DNA from: Chondrus crispus
Taxonomy: Eukaryota > Rhodophyta > Florideophyceae > Gigartinales > Gigartinaceae
Assembly: GCF_000350225.1 (NCBI RefSeq)
Contig: NW_005178676.1
Span: forward strand, 69,998-133,997
DNA: 64,000 nucleotides
Direction of reading: 5' to 3'
Shown here: positions 31,706 through 43,026 of the stretch, in pieces
Numbering within the stretch: position 1 is the first letter of the stretch
How the letters are laid out: the number at the start of each line of letters is the position of its first letter
The notes under the pieces: model-generated
Told to the model about the DNA's origin: nothing
Database searches by the model: none
The model's input: the letters and a program-made list of their open reading frames with translations, nothing else
Position numbers and translations under genes: made by a program

Positions 31706-33208
31706 TGCAGCGGTACAGGTCGTAGTACTCTCACTGAACTGCTTCAACATGGTGGATACCGCGAACAACAGGCTTCTTTGCCTGGTCCCGCGTCTTCTGC
31801 TTCTCTGCGCAACAGTTATCAGGGGCTGTAATCCAATAGCCTCCCATTGCAAGCAATAAACATGATTTTCTGAATATTGAATGCAGAACTAGAACCATCA
31901 CGTTTAGAAGCAACACTGCGACTATGAGGGCAGCAGGAGGGAGGACACTAAGAATGGAGGAAGAGGTACCGCAAAGAGGGGGAGCGAGCGACTAAGGATA
32001 AGGGAGGAGATTGAGATGTGGGAACGAATGTAGCCTTATGAGGATGCTCTAAATGATCAGTTTCCACTGCCGAAATCCGTGTCCGTCCGCGATGATGAGT
32101 GGTATTTTAATGAGGAATCGGTCACTGTTCTCGTAATCCCTGAAGAGGTGGAGGTACAGTAGTAGAAGGATACCAATCATTGTATTCGTTAGCAAAACCT
32201 CACCGGACTGTCTCGGGATGGGAGTGCGTGGTAGTACAGATGAATTCAGTCACCTGGAAATGTAGTTTGTGAGGCATTTACTGTCTTGCGTCTCTAATGA
32301 ACCCAGACTCTACAATTTGTGTTTCATCTTCTTTGATAGCTTTTGTTTGGTTTTGTCCAACGCTCATCAGCAGATGAAGATCCATTTTCACAGCTGACGC
32401 GACAGCTTGGCCCTTTTGCGTCATCAAAAGCAGTGCCTGATGGCAAGTCTATGCATGAAATTGCAGTAATCTGACTCTGGTCGCAGTAGCCTAACGCCTT
32501 CCCGCGGTGCGACTGTCGAATGATAACCGTCGCGAAATGCTTCCTGAATCTTTAAAAGGTCGTATTTTGGCTCTCTTTGTATAGTGCCAACCCCGCAATA
32601 GTGCCACATACAGAGGTTTGTGCTGGTATGGCACTATATCGTGGGACCCCCTGTATGTAGATCGAAATGTCGGTTTGCAGCAATACTGTGTAGTGTCACA
32701 AGATCCTTGCACGCAAAGTTGATTGAACGCAATCATCTAATTTCTTCTGGCTTTGCACTACTACATCACCCAAGAGAACATCCAACCCCAATGAGTAATT
32801 TTTTAAAAAAGCTGTAGAAGAATGTATCAACACTACGTGCTCTGATTCGAACAATGCATGGATGCTCTGTGCAAAGGAGTATATGAAGAATTGTGTTGTT
32901 AAGACCAGCCCTTTGTAAACCAAATTACAATACATAGACAACCATTTAGAGATTTGGGGAAATTGCAACCGAGAAAACAATTGCCTCACGTATAGGATGT
33001 ATTTTGCGTTGCATCCGCTCCCAAAATGCCAGCACAGAGGATAAAGTTTAGCTAGTTGTCACTCGCACGACATGAATGTTGTGCTAATCAGACAGGCCTC
33101 GATCGTAATGAGCCGCGCAAGAATTAGACGGTTCTTCGAAAGTCGGAATGCCTTGACATGAAAGAGAAGATAAATTGGGAATTGAATACGGAGTGGGTAC
33201 TCATGCGC
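31706..33208. other. Spacer between the tandem paralogs
   Basis: No gene seen. The minus-strand frames here are short and unconvincing. Confidence 0.4.
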
Positions 33209-33217
33209 TATATAAAG
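33209..33217 (+). promoter_or_regulatory. TATA box of secreted-protein gene B
   Basis: TATATAAAG lies about 190 bp upstream of the start codon at 33401. Confidence 0.5.
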
Positions 33218-33400
33218 CAAGCAGGCAGCTACTTGCACCACTCTTTTACCAGCACTTGTGTAACATATTCGCTGCTCTTCTCGTCTGATAAGCATCACGT
33301 TTCTGCTATACAAAGAGGTGTGTGTGAGCAACATTCGTCCTTCAACGTTCGTACGCGGCATTCACCTCAAGCCGACGAGTCTGTCACCGCTCTATTCATC

Positions 33401-34498
33401 ATGCCGTGTGGATATCTCCACGTGGTACTATACGGAGCTCTTTTCTTGAGCTTGGCCACGGCCCAAGCTCAATGTGTCTTTTCATCGACGGAATGTCAGT
33501 GCGCTCTAAAACCTGCTGGCAATGCATGTCTCCGTTACGCGAGCGGCACTGGTGCTTCATTGCAATGTGAGGTGTACTCCTGTAGCGCGGGATATGTTTG
33601 CGACTGTACGTGATTCATTTTCTTATCGATATCGCTATGATGCAGATGAAGGTTGCCCGATTGTTGATACTGACAGCCCGTAAAATGCGATGTGCATGCC
33701 GACGTTCTTTCACTCTGGGTAGGTTCTGGAAGCGAAATGTGCGATGTTTCGGATTGTTCTTCCAATCGCGATATGTACCGCAAATCCGACAGCGCTCAAC
33801 TTGTTGTCGGACAAACCGTCTCATGCCAGCCCGCGGATCAAGCCACCTGTGTTAACTTGAGACCATCGGTTTCTCCCGCACCATCAAGCTCTCCATCTGC
33901 GTCGCCTTCGGCAAGTGCTTCTCTGTCTTCCTCTCCACTTAGCGAAATTCCACTGGGCGGAGCTTGTGACGGTTCCATCCCTTGCGTCACAGGAGCTGGA
34001 TGTTCATGCTTCAATGTTTGCGATAAACTTATTGACATCGAAGTCACAGCAATGGGAGACGATGACGCACAGCCCTGGGTTTGTGGTCAGACCAGTCTTG
34101 GACCCGCGAGTGCAAACTATTTCACATCATCAAGCTGGACTTATACTGGGACATGCTCAGATTTGTTCTTCCGCGTTCGGAATGGCGGTGGAGGTGTAAC
34201 AGGGCTCGTATTAGCTGTTCGCGAGGTCGGGGGGGCGTGGTTGCCAAACAGCTTCGCCGGCGGATCTGGGCTCACCGGGGTTGTGAAATCCAACCCATCC
34301 CCTGATGGGTTCCTCACTGATCCCAATTACGACTTCAGCTCATGGACGGAACCGGTAGGAAGTACCTCACTTCAAAAGGTTTCGACGTATATGGATTTCC
34401 GAAATACGTATGGTAGTGAGTACTGGACCCAAGAGGATCGACGTTTCGAAAGTCGAAATCTTGTTACTTGGTATAAGGTTGAACTACCATTCTGCTAA
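33401..34498 (+). CDS. Secreted Cys-rich modular protein B (two exons, 326 aa)
   Basis: Tandem paralog of gene A. Exons 33401-33605 and 33723-34498; the 117-bp intron starts GTACGT, ends TAG and sits at the same codon and phase as in A. Signal peptide LYGALFLSLATAQAQ, then the Cys-rich module (CQCALKPAGNACLRY, VYSCSAGYVCDC, CDVSDC, GQTVSC). The Pro/Ser/Ala linker is about 25 residues, roughly half the length of A. The C-terminal module repeats every landmark (CDGSIPCVTGAGCSCFNVC, WTYTGTCSDLFFRVRN, FLTDPNYDFSSW, WYKVELPFC). The linker has changed length while all cysteines are kept, which points to selection on both ordered modules. Function unknown; extracellular location is inferred. Confidence 0.75.
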
Positions 34499-35949
34499 TG
34501 TCGCAGAAGAGCTCATACTATTCCCGAGCTATATCCAGATATTAGGACGGTAGAAGCAACTTGCATCTTCTTTACTTTGAAAAGCGTCGAGTTTCTACTC
34601 ATTGATTACCACCGGTCGTAATCTAACGGCCTACAATTGCTACAGCAGCGACAAACATGATTTACGACAGAAAGGATGCAGAAGTAAAAGTACCAGTCTT
34701 CGAAGGAAAGCTTCGGCCAGTCCCCGTCTTCTTGCACCAAGCGCTGGCCTTATATCGCGGCAACGGTACAATTACTGACACTACGGTGCAATGTCTTTCA
34801 CAGGTCTCCTACGCAGTTGTGGCACTGGAAAATTGCGATCAGGCGGACTTCTCTCGGATTTCGACGCATGACAACGAGAATATATGCATGATATTGCGAA
34901 TCTTAGAGTTTATATTGGCAAGCATCACACACACATCCGAATGTGCCGCGATCTTGCAAGATACCCTGGCGTTCATGTCTCTGACGTCCCCATCACCGAT
35001 AGCTTGCAACCTGCATGAAGACGTCAGTATCTTGATAAGGTTCAACGCCAGCACTGACAATCCCGGTTCCTCCGCCCCTACTGTCGCTTCTCTTGCCATC
35101 ACCCGGTCCCCTACTATCAGCTTCGCCTTTAAAGCATTCTCCACCGTCGTGGAAGCACAATACCGAGCCTCCCGTCATGCTCGCATCCCCTTCGCCCACA
35201 TGCCACCATTAGTGTGCTAACAAAAAGTACTATATTTACTTCCGGCCCCCAATCGACACAGCATGCTTAGAGCAAGTCTACCTGTGCGCTTAATATCAAA
35301 ACCATGGCAATTTTTCTGTTTTGGAAACCGCGCGTCGTGCAAATTTCTTTGTTTGGTGTGGATCATGTCCCAGAAACCTCCATTGCGTGTTCCATTATTG
35401 TTCCCGATAGAGATGTAATGGATACGCTCGCACAGGGCTGACTGCTCAGTAATGCCTGATGACACAATTTTTATTGGAGTCGAAGGTTGAAGAGTATGAC
35501 CAAGTAGCTGCATAGTAGAAAAACCAAAAAGATACGACACACTCCAATGGATGCATTGTAGAACCACCAAAGTGACACAAAACGATACATCACAGAAGCC
35601 GAAAGGGGCACGGGAGGGCGGGAGGGAAAGCGAGAAGCGAATTGACTGCCGGAAGCGGCACGCTCCCCAAAGGCGGCTGGGGGGCTAAAGCATTCCCGAA
35701 GCACCGCTGCAGTCGCCGGCTGCGGTGGGGTGACTGCGTGATGTCACGGTCACCATCACTGACCCCTTGACACAATGATGAGCGCTTGGAATTACGTCCG
35801 GCAGTACTGAATTATATCTATGTTTGAGGATCTCATTAGGCAATTATTTGCCTCATCATATATGCATCGTGATGAGGCTGCGCAATTGGCGGAAAAATGT
35901 GGTGGGTTCTTGAAACTACATGCAAACGCTCGACGTGCTAAACATCTAC
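34499..35949. other. Intergenic; one doubtful frame
   Basis: A plus-strand frame at 34657-35220 (187 codons) has a plausible first half (VSYAVVALENCDQADFSRIS) but a Ser/Pro-rich second half and no match. I do not call it a gene. Nothing else seen. Confidence 0.3.
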
Positions 35950-35984
35950 CCTTCCACGGGGGGGAGGGGGTACGGATACAATGG

Positions 35985-36197
35985 CCCGGGTGATAATAAT
36001 GCGTAAATCCGCCCGGGCCGTCCACGACATTAAACAGGCCCGGGCGGCTTGAAGAGGCCGAGGGGCCATCGTAGGTGCAAAAACAGCCCGTGAACTCGAT
36101 TTATTACGCGTTCCATGTGGCATACCTTTGTCGAGCGTGCAGCGTCGTCAATTAGTGTAGTTGCGAAAGCGAATCCTGATTTGCGAACTATCCCGGG
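35985..36197. repeat. Left subterminal CCCGGG cluster
   Basis: CCCGGG at 35985, 36012, 36039 and 36192, the first three 27 bp apart and within GGCCCGGG/GCCCGGGC contexts. Matched by four copies at the other end of the element. Such subterminal repeats are often transposase binding sites. Confidence 0.55.
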
Positions 36198-36217
36198 TTC
36201 AATTCCCGCAAGCTGCA
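36139..36217 (+). tRNA. tRNA-like sequence with Pol III A and B boxes, probably degenerate
   Basis: TTAGTGTAGTTG fits an A box and GGGTTCAATTCCC fits a B box/T-arm at normal spacing. A 7-bp acceptor stem with one mismatch can be drawn (GCAGCGT with AAGCTGC). The D-arm and anticodon arm pair poorly and no anticodon can be assigned safely. It lies inside the left end of the MULE. Either a captured tRNA remnant or a tRNA-derived SINE head. Confidence 0.3.
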
Positions 36218-36619
36218 ATTTAGTTTTATTTTGAGTAAGTGCTGTCATAACGATGATTTTCACTGGAGGGCCAAATTCGTGAGCGGGTCAAAGTTCGTAC
36301 CATACGCCACGCAATTAGTGTTACTTCTTCACATTTATCGCGCGATATTAACCCTCATCCAATGAAATGAACGGCTCAACGCCACTTCGGACATTCAGCC
36401 ATCACTGTAAATAAAACTTTTATGCCTTTTATTCAAAAATACAGATAATACTTTTTGGATGATGGTACTTTGGCAGTTGTGGCAAAATAGCGACGTGGAA
36501 GGGTTCACTGAAATGAAGTCCATCGATGCATTTTCTTCAATCACAGGGCATATCACGATAAAACATTCGTCCATAGACGGACGTACAGAGAGAACTTGTT
36601 CTTTCGAAGCTTTTATCGC

Positions 36620-39600
36620 CTACTTCAATATGTACGCAGCAATTGCTCTTCTGGTAGAAACGATATCTACGTCTGTTAAACATATGTTAAGATCGCTCTG
36701 CACGCCGATAGTCTTGTTCATGGGAAGTGAAACGCCTGTGACTACAAGCCATGTGTAAACGCACACAAAAACACCACAGTCGTTGCTGTTATGACGTGGT
36801 TGAATCGGAAAATGAAGATGACTTGCTAGTGTCTTCGGACTGATCTTGACCCACTGCTTTTTGTTCTCGTACTTATCGTCATATGTACTTGACAACAATG
36901 AGAGCCCTCGGGTAACCGTTCGGGAAAGCTTCGCAGAAACCCTGCCATGCCGACGGTGGTAGGGGTCAATCACAATAAATTCTTTCTTGCATGGATACGC
37001 CAAGCATAAGCACCAGTGGCTAATGTTTGCATCGTGCAGAGGCCATATTATCTGATCGACTTCGTGAAGTTCAACACCACGCAACCACCCTTGAAGAACC
37101 TTTTGCCTACTTATATCGTCAGAACTGGCGAAAACGATTGCTTGAGAAGAAACATAAACAAATTTTTGGTTTGTCGCATGATCAGCTTCTTGTAGCAACT
37201 TTGTTATTAATGCGTGAATAACGTCATCACTTATCCATTGATTGTCCTGCAAGGTTGAAAAGTCTTGTAGTGATATTTTGATGTACTTGTTCCCCACTAA
37301 GCTCTCACTCTTAACAGTCTTCTTTCGAGATGCTTTCTTTGCTTTAAGGATTTTAAACACATCATTCCTTTCGTTCAGGTTGAAATCAATAGAAAACCTT
37401 GGAGATGGTTCTTGTTCCATTAACAATCTCCATTTGTGCTGCTCAATATCTTCTATTCTCTCTGAAATTCCGTCGTCGTACAGAACAACAATTGATATAT
37501 TTCCACATAGTTCTTCTTTCTTTTGAACGGTTCCTGCATACCACCGCAGATCCTGTTTCTAAAATATGCTGATGCGACATCCGTCTTTCAGAACATTCAC
37601 GTCTGAATTTTGAAACACATTCCTAGACAAGATGCATCGTCGAGATTCATCGCATTCTACTCCAACTGGAATGCGTTCTCTTGATAAAATCACCGAAACA
37701 TCTGACGGTTCCGGTGAGGGATGTGGAGACACTGTGCTTGAACCTCGAGCATCCCCAGGTGGGCCGCATAGTCGCATCTTCTTATTATTTGATACACAAT
37801 GGATATCTTCTGCAGATCTCTTTCGTTGTTTGACTTTAAAGTTGAGCTTCGAACCAGCCGTGATCAATTCTGCAGCTGATATCATTTCTGCAATTGTCAG
37901 CTGCTGCTTTCCACTGATGGCGTGTTTTGTGTAGTAATGCTGACGAACGTTCTCAGGGTTATTTTGAATGTTTATATCTTTGCATTCCGGACAAGCAAAA
38001 CCACCCTTGACTGGTTTCTTCGGCAACGATATCTGAACTCCATCCTTTCTGTTAAACGAATCTGGAACTCTTCTCGATGCGCTGTTTCTTCTCTTTCTAT
38101 TCAATCTTGATTTGTGAGCTGCAGTAGTTGTTCTACTTTTATGACTGGAACGTAACGGGGGGTTGGTAACCATTTTAGAACCCGAGCTGTGCTTCACTTC
38201 CAGACTGTCCTGAGAACTGATGTTCGTTTTGTGAGAACAACTGATAGTGTCTTCTTCAATATCATCATCCTCATTCATGAAACCAGCTGACTTCAGACCT
38301 ATTCCTGAAGTATTTGGTCCACTACTTTGGTTTCTAGCGATGTGGAAAGTGGTGGTATGATTGTTCAATTCAGTGCCATATCCTGCTCGATTTTCCTGTA
38401 TGGGGAATCGCATATCTGCGTTTGAACTAGCGTCTCTCTTCGTTCCCAAAGTACGTTCCATAGATGTTTTCATGATTTGTAGGAGCATTTTGGACACGTT
38501 CCCGGATTCCCCTGCGATACCACTGTTACGTCTTGACACTAGAGTTTTATACAAAGTACCTGTGAAGTTGTATAGCACTTCTGCCATGACAAGGGAGGTT
38601 TCGTCCTCAGCTAGATTCTCAGAGAGGTCCTTCATATTTCCCACTAGTTTTGCATAAGCCACTCTGCGATTAAGAGGATCTAATGCCCTGGGAAAGGGCA
38701 TCGGCTTGGACGGTCCGGCTTCCCTTATCGCAGCAGTGGTTCGAGTACCTATCCATTCAGTCAATTCTTCATACTGCTCTTCTATTTCTGCATTGTCGAC
38801 ATGTTGCTGAGAATCTATGCTACTCCTCTCAACCGTAGATCTCTCTTGCCTCGATGCTCCATTGCTCCAAGTATCATGAAATGGCGAAATCCATCGATTA
38901 TGTACTGCTGTTGTACAAATGAACTCGAGAGCTGCACGATGTCCCAGTTTAGATGTGTATTCCAAAACGGCCTTGTTTTCAACCTTGTCATTGTGTATGC
39001 AGATTGCAAGGGCATGGCGACAAGGTAGTAGCATTCTTTGATAGTACATACATTCACATTGAATTAAATCTTCATGAAAATGAGGCGGGTGGTCCCACAA
39101 TCGAATTGTTGTGCTTGTAATAGGGAACTCTTCCGAGCAGTCAATGTATGTATACTTCAATTTGCACTGAAGCTCTAGTACACCTTCAAGTACTGAATCC
39201 TCATCATAGTTGACTTCATCATTCAACAGAATGTCACATCTCATCACAGCTAATCTTACAGCAGCTTCCATTTCCGTAACCAACTCCTCACATGCAAAAC
39301 GAGAAACTCCAAGGCCTTCAGTCGTCCACACCATCGTTTTCGAACCTGAGAAAATGGACGACTTGAACAACGGCGAAATTAGAAAGCGTCGATTTTTCCC
39401 TTTGTCTTCCTTCTTTGTTTGTCTTTGGAACATTTCGCCAATTGAGTTAAAGAGATCTTGTAAAGTATTTGAACCTTTGAAACATTTCAGGAGGCTATTC
39501 CAGCTTTCCGATCGTGCAGTTGTGGATGTACCTAATGTAAAAGCATCGGTGAAATATGCTACAGCCCACTGTCGTCTTTTTCGCCAGATCTGATCCCTCA

Positions 39601-41193
39601 TGTATTTTATGGCTGTGGAATGTGGCTTAGCATTATGAAACCATTCTTGTATTAGCTGTCTCCATAAATGCTCAAGAGTAGCTTCAGTTGGAGCTTGACG
39701 ACATATGCTCAAAGATTTTCGGAACAATCCCCACGCTGATGCTCCCGTTTTTGCTGTTATGACGTGCTGAACTCCTTTCTTCACGTTCTGATCGAACAAA
39801 TGAAAAGTACACAATAAGTGAACTACCTCATTGCTGTAGGGGATTGATGCAATAGCGGCAAAAATGGCTTCGTCTCCATCTGTGAGAATTACACGAGGGA
39901 TTCTACACTTGAACGCTTCATGCCACGACACGAAAATCCTTTTAAATGAATCTGCGTTTTCATGTAGATGTAAAGTTAGTAGCACTGTCCTTGTAGATCC
40001 CTCGGAATCTATCAAAGTTATTGATGAGAGTTTGTACGCATACTTTGTGAGGTGATGTGTGGAATCACAGAATGCCACTTGTCCACAGCGTTTGATTATA
40101 TCACAAGACCCTTTGAACGACCACACAACTGCTTCCAGAATACCTGTTTCATCATCGGTGTGTATACGCAAAAAGTCAAGTTTCCCCGCAGCTCTTGGCA
40201 CTTGAGGTAATAAACAAGATCGGCCGCATCCTTCTCATTATCCATCATGCGCGAAACACTGTTTCTCAATGTGTCATATGGTATGATCACACTTGGATGC
40301 ATATCCTTTAAAAAACGAGATGCCTTTAACAAAAAAACCCTTCCTCGTGCACTTATACGAAACAAAAGTTCCAAACTTGATCGTATCGAGTCATTTGCCA
40401 AAACATCGGCACTGCGACACAAGTACAGTTTTTGATCCTCTGTGATAGATTGTGAGTGCTCCTTGTGCTCCAGGATGATAGTTTTGAGGACTCAAAATTT
40501 TTGGTTCTCGGTTAAAGTTGTGTCAATGTTTCAAACCTTCGACAGATCGATAAGTTTGGTGTATACCTCTTTTTCTAATCCATCCTTACATTTGAAAAAA
40601 GATCGGATGCAAACTGTTCGAACGTCGGCAGTACAGCCTATTTTTTGTGATTGGCGGCTCCGAATTCCTTTCCCCTGCTTCTTGGAGGCATGCCCAGCTA
40701 AAGAACATTGCGCTTGTAGTCTCCCATAATCCTTGATCTTGCATGTCCATTTCGTTTTCAGGCTCACGAGACAATTGGACAACTCACAAAGCTCACGTAG
40801 TGCTTTTGAGTTCTGGAAGACTATGATACCAGGGTGTAAAACACACGTCTCTGACAAAGGAGGAACTCTTAGAATACAAACATAACTCTTGTTGTTTATT
40901 GATATCATGCCGCCGCATTTTGCTTTCTCGATCTTCTCAGCAAATGAATTCAAGTCTGAAAGGTCGATGTCTTGCGCAGAACAATTGTCACATCCGGACC
41001 GGTTCTCTTGTAGGCAGTTAGATGATGGGGACGGGGATGGGATCGTTCGGATTACTGAGGCTGTATCCGTAGTTCTTCTCTCCTTCTCGTGAGTGACGCC
41101 GGGGATATGTGCTCGAGACGTGTGTTCTCCCATGTCCTCGGTAGCATACGGCCGGAGGACTTTCGGTGATGATGAAGAAGTTAAAGGGGACAT
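36620..41193 (-). pseudogene. MULE transposase with SWIM, C2H2, Tudor-like and Ulp1 protease parts
   Basis: Minus strand, read 5' to 3'. An N-terminal FAR1-like zinc-binding segment (WTCKIKDYGRLQAQCSLAGH) lies at 40531-41193. The MULE transposase follows, with Asp motifs VAFCDSTHHLT and VILTDGDEAIFAAI and the HLLCTFHLF motif. A SWIM finger (QCECMYYQ...PCRHALAI), a Ser/Arg-rich region and a C2H2-like finger (FACPECKD...RQHYYTKH) come next. After an in-frame TAG at 37559-37561 the same frame continues into a Tudor-like piece (RWYAGTV, VVLYDDG) and a Ulp1/SENP C48 peptidase with His (NISHWCLCL), Asp (FIVIDPYHRR) and Cys (NSNDCGVFVC). Breaks: a stop at 40531 (possibly a short intron), a frameshift near 40190 at a G-run, and the TAG. 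MULEs with Ulp1 domains are known in plants (Kaonashi). Confidence 0.75.
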
Positions 41194-41430
41194 GGTGAGG
41201 ACGTTTTCAGCGTAGATGACAATCGGCGGGTATCGAGGTCCGATCTGGGAAACGTCGATGGGGTCTGATCTGGACGACGTCGTTATTTGTGGGAAATAGA
41301 ATCGATTTGCACGCCCCTGGCAATGCCCAAATTTTCGATCTGGATCTTTTGCAGTATTTGGGCCTTACTATGCAATTTTCAATACCTCCAAGACTTAGGG
41401 GTGAAAGGGTGCATGTATGGGCAACGATCG

Positions 41431-41564
41431 CCCGGGCGACTTTAAGCTTAATGTTGGACTACGGATGGGCCAGGTGGTGGGGGGCTATTTTAAGTTCTAC
41501 AATGGCCCGGGCTGTTTAAGTTCTACAATGGCCCGGGCTGTTGTGTGGCCTTGTGTGGCCCGGG
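41431..41564. repeat. Right subterminal CCCGGG cluster with 26-bp tandem repeat
   Basis: CCCGGG at 41431, 41506, 41532 and 41559. Two of them lie in a tandem duplication of about 26 bp (AAGTTCTACAATGGCCCGGG unit, about 41491-41542). Confidence 0.6.
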
Positions 41565-41660
41565 CTGTTGTAGCTGACCTCGGGGGGGGGGAGGGGGGTA
41601 ATTTGAAACATGCGCCAATTTGGTACATTCGGGATTGTGACAGCAGACTGTGGTCAATAG

Positions 41661-41698
41661 AGGGTTTACGCAAGCGCATTTCTGCAACATATGACTAA
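41661..41698 (+). repeat. Left terminal inverted repeat of the Harbinger element
   Basis: 38 bp. It matches the right end in inverted orientation: 13 identical outer bases, then TTTCTGCAAC versus CTTCTGTAAC and a shared ATATGACTAA. An extra copy of CATATGACTAA follows directly at 41699. Confidence 0.8.
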
Positions 41699-41902
41699 CA
41701 TATGACTAAAAAACATTACAGTTAGTCAGATTTCACAAACGGATGTGACAAAAATCCGTGAAATGTGAGTGCATAGTGAAATCGTTTCTGTAACCGTTTC
41801 GAACACACGTGTTAGACGTGGTATAAATTTGGCGGGTACCTTCATCACCTTTTATGTAGACCTGAGCTCTAGAGTGACGTTGTAACCACCTTTACTCACA
41901 TC

Positions 41903-42777
41903 ATGGCGAACGTTATCCCCTCTTCACCACCTCTCTCCCCTACCCTCGACCTCACCATCCCCAACACCCCCACCCCTGAGCGCAGCGATGTCAATTGCGC
42001 GCTTGATCCCTCCCCCCACAAAAAAGGAGGCCGGCGACCAAAGTTTACGCCGGAGGACGACCTCATACTCGCACGTGAAGTATCTGCCGCTAAGGCACAC
42101 GTTGCCGGGTATGGGGAAATCCAGAAGAGATTCGGCGAGGCGGCGACGCGGGAAAACCTGAACAGGAAACTGTCACAGACGGTCACTGCCAAGAGCGTCC
42201 AGGACCGCTACAAGAAAATCCAAGACGCCTTTGAGCGACGGGACGCTGCGAATAGAAGACTTTCGGGGGTTGGCGGGGAAATCGGAGAGCTCGACGAGCT
42301 GCTGGGGATGATAGGAGAAGCGCGAAACGACATGGAAAAGAGAAGCAGGCGGTGGCGGCTGCTCAAGAAGAGAGAGAGGCCAGGAAGGTAAGAATTGGAA
42401 AGGACCTCGTAGCTCGTTCGCTGACGCGTAAGCGCTCCGACAGCGAGGAAGGAACCGAGGAAGAAGACCGAGAGGCTAACGGAGAAGAAGAAGGCCAACT
42501 GAGCTCTCGAAAGAAGCGGCGACAGTCAGTAGAACGCGCCGGAGGCACGTTCCAGGCGGATCTGGAAAGCTTTGGCATGGCATTGCGCGATGCCGACATG
42601 GCTCGTCTTGCAATAGATAAAGAGCGTCTAGTGCTGGAACGCGAGCGCGTCGAGATGGAACCAATGGACCGCGAGAAGGAGCGCGAGCTAAGAAGAGAAG
42701 AATGCATCGCGCAACACGAACTCGAACTTGAAAAGTTCAAGATGATGATGAGTGCCTTCATGCAGACTAAGAAGTAG
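41903..42777 (+). CDS. Harbinger Myb/SANT-like DNA-binding protein (two exons, 272 aa)
   Basis: Exons 41903-42387 and 42444-42777 joined across a 56-bp GT-AG intron (donor GTAAGA). The join restores one frame, whereas reading through would stop after RERPGR. A Ser/Pro-rich start is followed by a basic GGRRPKFTPEDDLILAREVS, which begins a three-helix Myb/SANT-like domain (about residues 40-110, ending VQDRYKKIQDAFERRD). An acidic stretch and a long charged coiled coil (DKERLVLERERVEM, ELELEKFKMMM) close the protein. In PIF-Harbinger elements such a Myb-like partner carries the transposase to the nucleus and to the ends. The short intron is predicted, not proven. Confidence 0.7.
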
Positions 42778-42944
42778 CTCTACAGTACTTGTCACAAAAA
42801 CAATAAATTCAGCCCTTTTGCGCCTCCTTTACTAGTAAAAGTGCCGCTTTTGAGCCTCCAAACGCGCTGGCGCTGCTCGCGCAGGGCTCCCTGCGGGGCT
42901 GCGGATGAAGTCCGCTCGCTTCGCGGCCTGCGGCACGCGGACTT

Positions 42945-42999
42945 TGTCCTCACTCCTCGTTCGCCTGCGCTTCGCGCAGGCGAACGAGGAGTGAGGACA
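42945..42999. repeat. Perfect 26-bp inverted repeat, 3-base loop
   Basis: Arms 42945-42970 and 42974-42999, spacer TTC. It lies between the convergent 3' ends of the two Harbinger genes. A weaker inverted pair (AAGTCCGC/GCGGACTT) lies just to the left. Suited to act as a transcript 3'-end hairpin for either gene, but similar palindromes occur away from gene ends. Confidence 0.95.
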
Positions 43000-43026
43000 T
43001 GTTGAGGACTAGGAAGAGTAGACACT

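Larger units (their letters stand above)
35950..41600 (-). mobile_element. MULE (Mutator-like) DNA transposon, ends approximate
   Basis: The coding region (36620-41193, minus strand) is bracketed by GC-rich stretches that both contain clustered CCCGGG hexamers and a G-run block (CCACGGGGGGGAGGGGG near 35954; CTCGGGGGGGGGGAGGGGGG near 41579). I could not define a perfect terminal inverted repeat or the 9-11 bp target duplication typical of MULEs, so the ends are estimates. Confidence 0.5.

Noticed and set aside
34657..35220. 187-codon plus-strand frame
   Set aside because: Second half is Ser/Pro-rich and no motif is visible; not enough to call a gene.
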